NCBI RefSeq assembly: GCF_900465345.1
Contig: NZ_UEGO01000010.1
Span: forward strand, 237,848 to 301,847
Length of the DNA: 64,000 bases
Direction of reading: 5' to 3'
DNA from: Asaia bogorensis
GTDB lineage: Bacteria; Pseudomonadota; Alphaproteobacteria; Acetobacterales; Acetobacteraceae
Below are positions 30,071-38,242 of the stretch, one piece after another. The notes beneath the pieces were generated by a model. The model saw only the letters and a program-made list of their open reading frames with translations, ran no database searches and had not been told where the DNA came from. The position numbers and the translations under genes are program-made. Position 1 is the stretch's first letter, and every line of letters starts with the position of its first letter.

Positions 30071-30601
30071 CTAGCGCAGGAAGACCGAGCGATCGACACG
30101 TGGGACATCGACTATGGAATGGATGAACTGCGTTCCGGCAATGCCGATAAGAATGCCGACCGCAAAGCCGCACCAGATCAGGGTACTGGAGAAAGGCTTG
30201 CGCGCATCGCGTGCCAATAGCTTGGACTGGATTTCAGCGCGAGATTGCTGGGTCTGATACAGCTCTGACCGCACGGATTCGAGACGGGCACGTGAATTGC
30301 GCAACTCAAGGTCCATCTGACGCAGATTGTTGGTGAGTGTCACAATCTGCTGTCTGGCCGCCAGTACGTCAGGGCCGCTCTCTGCCTTGGTGGTTCGTGG
30401 CCTGGGCTTGGCGCGTGGTGGCGGGTTGGGCGCAATGGCGACAAAGAGGTTCTTGAGGGCACCGCCTGTCGTGCCACTCTTGCGCGCACGCGAGCGCAGC
30501 GCATTGAGCGCGGCGATGGACTGCCCTTCCTGTTCTTCAAGAACCAGAGCGAGGATATCCGAGAGAACCTTGAGTTCCTTGGGGTCGAACGAGCCGGACA
30601 T
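30071..30601 (-). CDS. Coiled-coil protein with C-terminal membrane anchor
   Basis: A 176-residue protein. The N-terminal 65 residues are helical, a basic Pro-rich linker follows (NPPPRAKPRPRTTK), then a coiled coil (about 80-130, with ARQQIVTLTNNLRQMDLELR) and one membrane segment (TLIWCGFAVGILIGIAGTQF). It would be a tail-anchored inner-membrane protein facing the cytoplasm. Its start codon overlaps the stop of the Sua5 gene by one base, so it is translated from the cysQ-sua5 message. The family is not recognised. Confidence 0.65.
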   Translation of the reverse strand: MSGSFDPKELKVLSDILALVLEEQEGQSIAALNALRSRARKSGTTGGALKNLFVAIAPNPPPRAKPRPRTTKAESGPDVLAARQQIVTLTNNLRQMDLELRNSRARLESVRSELYQTQQSRAEIQSKLLARDARKPFSSTLIWCGFAVGILIGIAGTQFIHSIVDVPRVDRSVFLR

Positions 30602-31614
30602 CAGCCGATCATGCTCTCCAGATCATCATCGTCATCACCCGACGCTGTCGGCCGTGGGCTGGCAGCGCGGCGCAACCGGTCCATGATGGCGAGGCCAAGG
30701 CCCTGGCGGGGCACAGGCATGGCGGCGATGGTCTTGAGGCCACGCCTTTGTCCCTCGCCATCCAGAAAGCGCAACCCGGCAAAGAGGCGCGAAGCAGCCT
30801 CCTCAAGGTCGCTGCGCTCGCTGAGGTTGTAAACCAGCCCCGCGCCGCTCAGGGCCGGGCCGAAGGCGAGAAGCGCCTCATGCTCATCCACGCTTTCGGC
30901 GCTCAGACGGACCGGAAGGCCGGGCGCATAATGCGAGGCAAGCATGCCGGGGGAGGAGGGAAGCTTGGTAGCGTAATCGTCCGGATTGCGGATCGTGCCG
31001 CATACGGCTTCGAGCTGTTCCAGCGTGATGCCGCCCGGACGCAGCAGGAAAGGCACCTCGCGAGAGAGGTCGATGACGGTGCTTTCGAGCCCGACCGAGC
31101 AGGGGCCGGAATCGAGAATGGCGTCGATACGACCATGCATGTTGCGCAGCACATGAAAGGCATCGGAAGGGCTGACACGCCCCGACGGGTTGGCCGAAGG
31201 GGCTGCCACCGGCTGGCCGACAGCCTGAAGCAGTGCCAGAGCGGTCTTGCCGCGCGGAACGCGCACCGCGATGGTTGGCAGACCGGCCGTCGCCAGATCG
31301 CAGATGGTTGAGCCGCTCTTGCGCGGCAGGATCATGGTGAGGGGGCCCGGCCAGAAGATCTCGGCCAGACGGCGGGCCATGTCATTGGCCTCGACATGCT
31401 CGAATGCCGCTTCCGCGCTGGCGAAATGACTGATGAGCGGGTTGAACCGCGGCCGGTTCTTGGCGGCAAAGATATGAGCAACGGCAGCGTTGGACGTGGC
31501 CAGCGCGCCCAGGCCGTAAACCGTCTCGGTCCCGAAAGCCACGAGCTTGCCCTCAAGCAAAAGTGTCGCGGCGCGCTGGATGGCGTCAGGATCGGCCTTG
31601 AGAATTTCTGTCAT
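30601..31614 (-). CDS. Threonylcarbamoyl-AMP synthase (Sua5/YrdC)
   Basis: A 337-residue enzyme that makes threonylcarbamoyl-AMP from threonine, bicarbonate and ATP for the t6A modification of tRNAs reading ANN codons. The YrdC core is in the first 200 residues: GKLVAFGTETVYGLGA, KNRPRFNPLISH, PGPLTMILP, and SANPSGRVSPSDA. The C-terminal Sua5 domain (MLASHYAPGLPVRL onward) is present, so this is the long Sua5 form. It overlaps cysQ by four bases. Confidence 0.93.
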   Translation of the reverse strand: MTEILKADPDAIQRAATLLLEGKLVAFGTETVYGLGALATSNAAVAHIFAAKNRPRFNPLISHFASAEAAFEHVEANDMARRLAEIFWPGPLTMILPRKSGSTICDLATAGLPTIAVRVPRGKTALALLQAVGQPVAAPSANPSGRVSPSDAFHVLRNMHGRIDAILDSGPCSVGLESTVIDLSREVPFLLRPGGITLEQLEAVCGTIRNPDDYATKLPSSPGMLASHYAPGLPVRLSAESVDEHEALLAFGPALSGAGLVYNLSERSDLEEAASRLFAGLRFLDGEGQRRGLKTIAAMPVPRQGLGLAIMDRLRRAASPRPTASGDDDDDLESMIG

Positions 31615-32417
31615 GCGTCCTGCCCTTGTGTGGCGTGGCGTCCGGTGCAGAGAAAGGGCGGATTGAACCAGCCCGGCTTGCCGTAGCGCAGGGGCGCGCC
31701 TTTTTCATCGAGCACATGGCCGCCTGCGGCTTCGACAATTGCCTGCGGGGCGGCGGTGTCCCATTCCATGGTCGGGCCAAGGCGGGGATAGAAATCGGCT
31801 TCACCCTCTGCGACACGCGCGAATTTGGCGGCCGAGCCGATATTGCCTAGCGTTCCGATTTTTCGTCCGGCAAGCCATTCCTTGAGGCGCGGGTCATCGG
31901 CGTAGTGACGCGAAGCCAGGATACGCAGCCCGTTCTCGGGCGGCACGACCGCAGCAATGGAGGTCATCCCCTTGCTGTCACGACGCCATGCACCTTGCCC
32001 CACAAGACCGGTATAGAGTTGCCCATAAGCGGGAAGGGCCATCGCCCCGAGAACAGCCCGGTTGCGATAGATCAGCCCGATATTGACCGTGAAGTCGTCA
32101 CGTCCTGCGGCGAATTCGCGCGTTCCATCAAGTGGGTCGACAAGCCAGTAGATCTCGCCCGGCTCCGCAAAGGCGCCATTGGCAATCTCCTCCTCACCCA
32201 CAGCCGGTATATCAGGGCGAGCGGCACGCAGCCCTGCCAGAATATGGCGCTCTGCCGCCTGATCGGCCTCAGTTACCGGCGATTGGTCCGCCTTGATGAT
32301 TGTCTCGAAGCCCCGGTCGCGAATTTCGTTGATAAGTGTGGCGGCCTCATCGGCCAGGCGAGCGGCGAGGGCAAGCAGGGCTTCAGCATCAGGGGGAAGG
32401 GCTTCGGTCTGGGTCAT
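31611..32417 (-). CDS. cysQ: 3'(2'),5'-bisphosphate nucleotidase CysQ
   Basis: A 268-residue lithium-sensitive-type phosphatase that hydrolyses 3'-phosphoadenosine 5'-phosphate from sulfate assimilation. The metal motifs of the inositol monophosphatase fold are all present: VGEEEI, WLVDPLDGTREF and EWDTAAPQAIVEAAGG. It is the first gene of the cysQ-sua5-coiled-coil operon, with a four-base overlap to sua5. Confidence 0.93.
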   Translation of the reverse strand: MTQTEALPPDAEALLALAARLADEAATLINEIRDRGFETIIKADQSPVTEADQAAERHILAGLRAARPDIPAVGEEEIANGAFAEPGEIYWLVDPLDGTREFAAGRDDFTVNIGLIYRNRAVLGAMALPAYGQLYTGLVGQGAWRRDSKGMTSIAAVVPPENGLRILASRHYADDPRLKEWLAGRKIGTLGNIGSAAKFARVAEGEADFYPRLGPTMEWDTAAPQAIVEAAGGHVLDEKGAPLRYGKPGWFNPPFLCTGRHATQGQDA

Positions 32418-32539
32418 GGATCCGGCTTACCCGAAGTTCAGGATATCGTCATGAGCAAAAAGAGGCGCTGACGCGTTGTTTTGCGCGTCGCTATTGTCCG
32501 GCCTGGATTTTGCCTGAGCACGCCCCGCGTGTCGGTGCG

Positions 32540-33217
32540 TCAGCCGTTAGGGCGGGCGCCATACAGGTGGAAGGCAAGCAGAAGCTTGGCGTCCTGCTGC
32601 GGGAGGGTCGGTATGGCAGCAAGGGGCAACACGCGAAGTCTGATATGCTCGTGCTCGCTCTCCAGCCCCGTTGCGCGATTGTCGAGACTGGCCAGCTCCG
32701 ACGGCTCCAGATCGATTTCCAGCGCATAAAGCGTGAGACGTTCGTCACAACCACCGGGTGAAAGCGTGACGGTGCCGAGCGAGATCAGGTCCTGTTCCGC
32801 AAGCGCCAGTGTGATGCCCGTCTCTTCGGCAAATTCGCGCAGCGCCGTGCTCTGTACTGTGCCGTCATCGACCATTCCGGCGGGCAGGGAGAGGGACTCT
32901 GCGGTGGCGATAGGGAGGCGTGGCTCGCAGGTAAGCACGGTTCTCGGCGGGTGATCGGGATGACGCAGCACGACAAGAATACCGACGGAGTCCCCGCGCA
33001 GGAAGGCATAGCGGGGTACGGAAACCCCCTCATGACGGGCCTGCGCCTCGGCAAAGACAAAGCCGATCCGGCTGCCGAACTTCACGGCATCACGGATCAT
33101 GAGGGAGGAAACCTCGAATTCGCGCTCCACGCCCTCAATCCAGCGACGCACATGGGGTGCGTTGGCAATGGCGTCGTGCCAGTCTTGTGGAATATGAGAC
33201 GCAAAGGCCAGAACCAT
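32540..33217 (-). CDS. Nudix hydrolase, NUDT14/ADP-sugar diphosphatase-like
   Basis: A 225-residue Nudix protein from MVLAFASHIP. The segments LPAGMVDDG, ALREFAEETGI and LSPGGCDERLTLY, and a TGLESEHEHIRLRVLP end, closely resemble plant NUDX14-type ADP-sugar diphosphatases. The Nudix box is slightly non-standard: Thr replaces the first Glu and one residue is missing, but REFAEETG is intact. It would split ADP-ribose or ADP-glucose to AMP and sugar phosphate. The start at 33217 has AAGG about ten bases upstream; the frame to 33358 would run into the divergent neighbour. It is divergent from the NuoB-like/NrtR pair. Confidence 0.85.
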   Translation of the reverse strand: MVLAFASHIPQDWHDAIANAPHVRRWIEGVEREFEVSSLMIRDAVKFGSRIGFVFAEAQARHEGVSVPRYAFLRGDSVGILVVLRHPDHPPRTVLTCEPRLPIATAESLSLPAGMVDDGTVQSTALREFAEETGITLALAEQDLISLGTVTLSPGGCDERLTLYALEIDLEPSELASLDNRATGLESEHEHIRLRVLPLAAIPTLPQQDAKLLLAFHLYGARPNG

Positions 33218-33282
33218 GCGGGGTTTTTCCTTGAGCCGGTTTATGGTTTTACTCACAACGAACCAGATGACCGGAACTGTCC

Positions 33283-33765
33283 ATGATTTTTCTGCGCGCC
33301 CTGCTGGACGCCAATAGATGGCGGCCCCGTGATTCCCTGCCACCCGCGCCGCGTCCACTCACGCTCCATATCGTGGCAGGCGGTGGCTGCGATGGCTGTC
33401 GTATCGAGGCACAGGCCCTCCAGGGCGCGGCTTATGATCTGATCCGTCACGATATCCGTTTTGTCGACACACCCCATGATGCCGAGCTTTTGTTCGTCAC
33501 CGGCGTTGTGACGCGCGCCATGCTGCCCGGGCTTCAGGCACGCTGGGAGGCCATGCCGGGGCCAAAGGGCATTGTGGCGATCGGTGATTGTGCGCTCGGT
33601 ATGGGGCCGTTCGGGGTGAATTACGCCGTGCTGGGCGGTATCATGGAGGCGGGTCTGGCCGGTGTGCGGCAATGCGATGTGGCCCTGCGTGGCTGCCCAC
33701 CCAGCCCGGCGGAAATCCTGCGTGCCCTGCTTCTGCTGACGACCGGACGGATCGTGAATGCATGA
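33283..33765 (+). CDS. Orphan NuoB/HycG-like iron-sulfur protein
   Basis: A 160-residue protein of the complex I 20-kDa subunit and [NiFe]-hydrogenase small-subunit family. The four expected [4Fe-4S] ligands can be seen: Cys36 and Cys39 in GCDGCRIEA, Cys103 in GDCALGMGPFG, and Cys138 in RGCPPSP. The first CxxC spacing is that of HycG-type subunits rather than the Cys-Cys pair of true NuoB. No other hydrogenase or complex I gene lies in the window. Its stop overlaps the start of the NrtR-like gene by four bases, and it is 65 bases from a divergent Nudix gene. The role is unknown; a redox input to NAD control is only a guess. Confidence 0.8.
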   Translation: MIFLRALLDANRWRPRDSLPPAPRPLTLHIVAGGGCDGCRIEAQALQGAAYDLIRHDIRFVDTPHDAELLFVTGVVTRAMLPGLQARWEAMPGPKGIVAIGDCALGMGPFGVNYAVLGGIMEAGLAGVRQCDVALRGCPPSPAEILRALLLLTTGRIVNA

Positions 33766-34670
33766 GTAATATCGAGACCGAACTGGTGGCGGTGCTCCTT
33801 GCGGTGCAGGATGAGCAGCCTCTTGTGCTGACACTCGACCAGGGGCGCAACCTGCCTTCCGGACCGCTGGAAACGGCGCATCGCTCCTTGCAGCGTGGTA
33901 TGCGCCTCTGGGTCGAGCAGCAGACGCAATGTCACCTCGGCCATATCGAGCAGCTTTATACCTTTGCTGAGGCTTCGGGCGGTGAAGCGGGATCGGCGGA
34001 TGCAGGGCAGGCAAGCGCAGACGCGCCGCGTCTTATACGTATCTCCTATATGGGGCTGACCCGTCTGGAGGATGCGCAGGAAGGCTGGCGCGGGCTGTAC
34101 GAGTATTTCCCGTGGGAGAATTTGCGGGGCAGCGGAGCGGAACTGATCGAGAGCGAAATCGGTCGGGCGCTGCAAAACTGGGCCGGGCGCGATCCGGCAC
34201 GGCAATGGCGCTGCGCCGAGACCTTCGGGCTTGAAGGGCAGCCCTGGAATGATGAGCTGGTTCTGCACCGCTATGAGCTGCTGTGGGAGGCCGATCTTCT
34301 GCCGGAATCGCGCAGGCCAGGCGCCTGGGTGGTACCCGGCCGTGCCATGCCGTCAGACCGTCGGCGCATCCTCGCGACTGCCCTGGCACGTCTGCGGGCC
34401 AAGATACGCTATCGCCCCGTGGTGTTTGAGCTCATGCCCGAGACCTTCACGCTCTGGCAGTTGCAGCGCACGGTCGAGGCCATTGCGGGAAGGCCGCTGC
34501 ACAAGCAGAATTTCAGGCGGCTGATCCTGGCTCAGGACCTTGTGGAAGAAACGGGCGAGGCGGAAAACCAGCCCCAGGGACGCCCCGCGCGGCTCTATCG
34601 CTTCAGGCGCGAGGTGATCGGTGCCCGACAGCTTATGGGCTCCAAGTTACCGATTGCCCGGTCAGTGTGA
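33762..34670 (+). CDS. nrtR: NrtR-like transcription regulator of NAD synthesis
   Basis: A 302-residue protein. The N-terminal part (to about residue 200) is a Nudix fold whose catalytic box is lost, as usual in NrtR regulators that bind ADP-ribose or related ligands instead of cutting them. The C-terminal winged helix is clear: RYRPVVFELMPETFTLWQLQ, RPLHKQNFRRLI, then EETGE and GRPARLYRFRRE. The ATG at 33762 is fixed by the four-base overlap with the NuoB-like gene. It lies directly before nadA-nadB-nadC, the expected target. Two acidic/Ala-rich insertions (near 65-85) are unusual for the family. Confidence 0.85.
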   Translation: MSNIETELVAVLLAVQDEQPLVLTLDQGRNLPSGPLETAHRSLQRGMRLWVEQQTQCHLGHIEQLYTFAEASGGEAGSADAGQASADAPRLIRISYMGLTRLEDAQEGWRGLYEYFPWENLRGSGAELIESEIGRALQNWAGRDPARQWRCAETFGLEGQPWNDELVLHRYELLWEADLLPESRRPGAWVVPGRAMPSDRRRILATALARLRAKIRYRPVVFELMPETFTLWQLQRTVEAIAGRPLHKQNFRRLILAQDLVEETGEAENQPQGRPARLYRFRREVIGARQLMGSKLPIARSV

Positions 34671-34773
34671 TCTCCGATGGCCTCCATCCGTGCTTTTTTG
34701 ACAATCACGGCTTTGTGGCTTTGAAAACATCAGGGAGGCACCCAATGTATGGGTCTCAACAGTTTTGTCCCTA

Positions 34774-34794
34774 TTATGCTCATATAGAGCATAA
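34774..34794. promoter_or_regulatory. Palindrome before nadA, probable NrtR operator
   Basis: A perfect eight-base inverted repeat, TTATGCTC and GAGCATAA, with a five-base ATATA centre, 18 bases before the nadA ATG. Its position over the probable promoter, next to the NrtR-like gene, fits a repressor site for the nadABC operon. The same repeat was not seen before the NuoB-like gene. Confidence 0.7.
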
Positions 34795-34812
34795 CTAAGC
34801 GGAGAGGATCCG

Positions 34813-35799
34813 ATGGATCAGATGACCCTCGTCAGAGATCGTGGCGATGCCCTGTACGAACCCGTTTCACGTCTGATGACGCGGGAGGACTGGGAGCGTA
34901 ATTTCGAGGATGATATCCGGGCGATCCTGCGGCTGAAGCGCGAACGCAATGCAGTCATTCTCGCGCATAATTACCAGACCCCGGAAATCTTCCACTGCAT
35001 CTCCGATATCCGCGGGGACAGTCTTGCGCTCGCCCGCGAAGCCCAGCGCTGTGAGGAGCAGGTGATCGTGATGGCCGGCGTTCACTTCATGGCTGAAACA
35101 GCCAAGCTGATGAACCCGGAGAAGACGGTGCTCATACCGGACTCGATGGCGGGTTGCTCGCTGGCGGAATCCATCACGGCTGACAATGTCCGGGCGCTCA
35201 AGGCGGCTTATCCCGGTGTTCCGGTCGTGACCTATGTGAACAGTTCGGTTGCCGTTAAGGCAGAGACCGATATCTGCTGCACGTCGGGCAATGCCAAGAA
35301 GGTGGTCGAGAGCCTTGGTGTGCCGCGTGTCATCATGATTCCTGACGAGTTTCTGGCGAAGAACATCCAGAACGAGACCGGCATCGAGATGCTCACCTGG
35401 CCTGGCCATTGCGAGGTTCATGAGCGTTTCACGCCCCTCGAGATCAGGCAGTACCGGCGTATGCACCCCGGTGTCGTGGTGCTGGCCCATCCGGAGTGTC
35501 CGCCCGAAGTTGTAGCGGAAGCCGATTATGCAGGCTCGACGGCGGGGATGATGGAGTTTGTGGCGGTCAAGCAGCCCGCCAAGGTGCTGCTGGTGACGGA
35601 ATGTTCCATGAGCGACAACCTCGCAGCACTCAACCCGGCGGTCGAGTTCGTTCGCCCGTGCAATCTTTGTCCGCATATGAAACGCATCACGCTGCCCGCC
35701 ATTCGTCGTGCGCTGGAGACCATGCAGGAGGAAGTGACCATTCCCGATGCGCTCTTCCCGCAGGCCAGGCGCGCGGTCGAGCGGATGCTTGCGGTCTGA
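34813..35799 (+). CDS. nadA: Quinolinate synthase NadA
   Basis: A 328-residue [4Fe-4S] enzyme that condenses iminoaspartate with dihydroxyacetone phosphate to quinolinate in NAD synthesis. Substrate and cluster motifs are in place: ILAHNYQTPEI, GVHFMAETAKLMNPEK, the first Cys ligand in DSMAGCSLAES, a second in AHPECPPEV, and a third in the C-terminal CNLCPHMKRIT. GGAGAGG precedes the ATG. It is the first gene of nadABC and 11 bases before nadB. Confidence 0.96.
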   Translation: MDQMTLVRDRGDALYEPVSRLMTREDWERNFEDDIRAILRLKRERNAVILAHNYQTPEIFHCISDIRGDSLALAREAQRCEEQVIVMAGVHFMAETAKLMNPEKTVLIPDSMAGCSLAESITADNVRALKAAYPGVPVVTYVNSSVAVKAETDICCTSGNAKKVVESLGVPRVIMIPDEFLAKNIQNETGIEMLTWPGHCEVHERFTPLEIRQYRRMHPGVVVLAHPECPPEVVAEADYAGSTAGMMEFVAVKQPAKVLLVTECSMSDNLAALNPAVEFVRPCNLCPHMKRITLPAIRRALETMQEEVTIPDALFPQARRAVERMLAV

Positions 35800-35810
35800 G
35801 GGCCTGAGCC

Positions 35811-37385
35811 ATGATGACACTCACCCGTTTCGCAGGCTGGCCCGTCATTGCGGGTGCGGGTCTTGCAGGGCTCTCGGCGGCCCTGCATCTCGATCGGCCC
35901 TGTGTGGTGCTCAGCCCGTCCCCTCTGGGGACGGAAGCGGCCAGCATGCTGGCGCAGGGCGGCCTCGCAGCGGCTGTCGGTCATGATGATGACGTGGCGC
36001 TTCATATGCGCGACACGCTCGATGCCGGTGACGGGCTGTGTGACCCCCGTGCCGTCGAGGCCATTATCGGGGCGGGTCCTTCTGCCATAGCGACCCTGCT
36101 CGACTGGGGGGTAGCGTTCACCCGTACCGGCGGCAGCGATCTGGACCTGCATCTGGAGGCGGCCCATTCGCGCGCGCGCATTGCGCATGTGAGTGGTGAT
36201 GGCAGTGGTGCGGGAATTATGGAGGCGCTGATAGCGCGGGTCAAAGCCTCCCAGCGCATTGTGGTGCTCGATGGGGTGACACTGGACCACCTCCATGTGC
36301 TCGACGGACGTGTGCGTGGCGTATGGCTCAACACGGGTCAGTTCATTCCAACCAACCACTGTATCCTGGCCTGTGGCGGGGCAGGGGCGCTCTATGTCGG
36401 TGCAACGAGCCCTGCCAGCAATACGGGCCGGGGTCTGGCAGCCGCCGCGCGAGCCGGCGCCCGGCTGGCCGATATGGAATTTGTCCAGTTTCATCCAACT
36501 GCCCTCGATGTCGAGACAGGGGGTGGACGTTCGCCCCTGATCAGTGAAGCTGTGCGGGGGGCGGGAGCGGTGCTCGTGGATGAAACCGGCAACCGCTTTA
36601 CGGACGAGCTGCAGTCCCGTGATCGCGTATCACGCGCGATTGCGCGCCATCGGGTACTGGGGCATCGCGTGTTTCTCGATGCACGCTACAATGGGCCTCA
36701 TGCGCGCGGCAACCGGCAGGGTGCCGGGCAGGCGACGGGTTTGCGGCAGGTCTTTTCACGCCAGTTTCCGGGTATTGCGCGCATCTGTGCCCAGCACGGT
36801 ATCGACCCCGACCGTGAGCCCATTCCGGTAAGGCCGGCGGTTCATTACCACATGGGCGGTGTGGCGACAGATCTGCATGGCCGGGCAAGCCTCGCGGGGC
36901 TATGGGCCTGTGGCGAGGTCGCCTGCACCGGGTTGCACGGCGCGAACAGACTGGCCAGCAACTCCCTGCTTGAGGCGTTCGTGATGGGGCGGGCCGTGGC
37001 GTGGGATGTGAACAATGCCACGCGCGAGCGCCATTCCTGCCAGAATCCCACAGAGCCTGTGCGCTTTGGTGCGGCGAGTTTTGGGCCGCGCATGGATAAG
37101 GGGGCAGGGATCCTGCGGGATCATGACGGGCTGGAGGGTCTGTCGGCCTTTCTCACCCCGCTTGCCGCGCGCGATGACCATGCTCTGGTTGGTGCTGCCA
37201 TCGCCAAAGCTGCCTTACGCCGCAAGGAGAGCCGTGGAAGCCACTGGCGTCTCGATGGAGACGAAGCGCCTCAGACCGGCCGCTACCAGTTTACCCTTGC
37301 CGAAATCGGCCTTGGGTCGGGCGATATCGCCGCGGTGGGTTCGGATCCCATGATCCATGCGCAGAGGAGCTTTGTGCACGCATGA
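35811..37385 (+). CDS. nadB: L-aspartate oxidase NadB
   Basis: A 524-residue flavoprotein that oxidises L-aspartate to iminoaspartate for NadA. The FAD-binding start WPVIAGAGLAGLSAALHL, the second FAD motif GLHGANRLASNSLLEA, and catalytic-domain segments FVQFHPTAL and HYHMGGVATD are intact. The C-terminal helical part is shorter than in E. coli. It overlaps nadC by four bases, so the three genes form one operon. Confidence 0.95.
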   Translation: MMTLTRFAGWPVIAGAGLAGLSAALHLDRPCVVLSPSPLGTEAASMLAQGGLAAAVGHDDDVALHMRDTLDAGDGLCDPRAVEAIIGAGPSAIATLLDWGVAFTRTGGSDLDLHLEAAHSRARIAHVSGDGSGAGIMEALIARVKASQRIVVLDGVTLDHLHVLDGRVRGVWLNTGQFIPTNHCILACGGAGALYVGATSPASNTGRGLAAAARAGARLADMEFVQFHPTALDVETGGGRSPLISEAVRGAGAVLVDETGNRFTDELQSRDRVSRAIARHRVLGHRVFLDARYNGPHARGNRQGAGQATGLRQVFSRQFPGIARICAQHGIDPDREPIPVRPAVHYHMGGVATDLHGRASLAGLWACGEVACTGLHGANRLASNSLLEAFVMGRAVAWDVNNATRERHSCQNPTEPVRFGAASFGPRMDKGAGILRDHDGLEGLSAFLTPLAARDDHALVGAAIAKAALRRKESRGSHWRLDGDEAPQTGRYQFTLAEIGLGSGDIAAVGSDPMIHAQRSFVHA

Positions 37386-38242
37386 CAATTTTCATTCCTC
37401 CCTTGCCCGATCTGTTGTGGGAACCTGTCATACGGGCCGGTCTGGCCGAGGATTTTGGCACCGGGGGTGACGCCACGTCACAGGCCATTGTCCGGCCCGG
37501 CCAACGCCTGCGCGCGGTATTCCGCGCCCGTCATGAAGGCGTTATGGCTGGAATGGCAGGTGTCAGGCTGGCATTTTCCCTGCTTGACCCGAATGCGAAT
37601 TTCACAGCGCTCAAGGAGGATGGATGCCGCATCGCGCCGCGGGACATCCTTGCTGAGATCGAGGGGCCTGCGGAGGTCGTCCTGGGGGGAGAGCGCACAG
37701 CGCTCAATCTGCTCTCCCATCTGAGCGGCATCGCAACCGCAACGCGTCAGGTTGTGGACGCCATCCACGGTACGAAAGCTCGCGTATGCTGCACGCGCAA
37801 AACCCTGCCGGGCCTGAGAGCCATTCAGAAATATGCCGTCAAGGCGGGAGGCGGGAGTAATCATCGCTATCGTCTCGATGATGCGATCCTGATCAAGGAT
37901 AATCATATCGCCTTGTGTGGAGGGGTGGCTTCGGCGCTCAAATCCGCAAGGCAGCGCGCAGGGCATCTGATGGCGATCGCGCTTGAAGTCGACACGCTCG
38001 ATCAGCTCGAAACGGCCCTCTCGACGGGCGGGGCAAATGTCTATCTGCTCGACAATATGGGTCCCGACATGCTTCGGCGCGCCGTGGAGATGGTGAAGGG
38101 CCGCGCCCTGACAGAAGCCTCCGGTGGCATCACGCCTGATACCGCGCCAGCCATCGCGGCTTCAGGGGTGGATGTGCTCTCCCTCGGCTGGTTGACCCAT
38201 AGCGTCAAGGCTCTCGATATCGGGCTTGATATCGATCTGTAA
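37382..38242 (+). CDS. nadC: Nicotinate-nucleotide diphosphorylase NadC
   Basis: A 286-residue quinolinate phosphoribosyltransferase that forms nicotinate mononucleotide and CO2 from quinolinate and PRPP. Motifs include EDFGTGGDATS, ERTALNLLSHLSGIATATR, TRKTLPGLRAIQKYAVKAGG, and the C-terminal EASGGITPDTAPAIAASGVD. It is the last gene of nadABC. Confidence 0.96.
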   Translation: MTIFIPPLPDLLWEPVIRAGLAEDFGTGGDATSQAIVRPGQRLRAVFRARHEGVMAGMAGVRLAFSLLDPNANFTALKEDGCRIAPRDILAEIEGPAEVVLGGERTALNLLSHLSGIATATRQVVDAIHGTKARVCCTRKTLPGLRAIQKYAVKAGGGSNHRYRLDDAILIKDNHIALCGGVASALKSARQRAGHLMAIALEVDTLDQLETALSTGGANVYLLDNMGPDMLRRAVEMVKGRALTEASGGITPDTAPAIAASGVDVLSLGWLTHSVKALDIGLDIDL

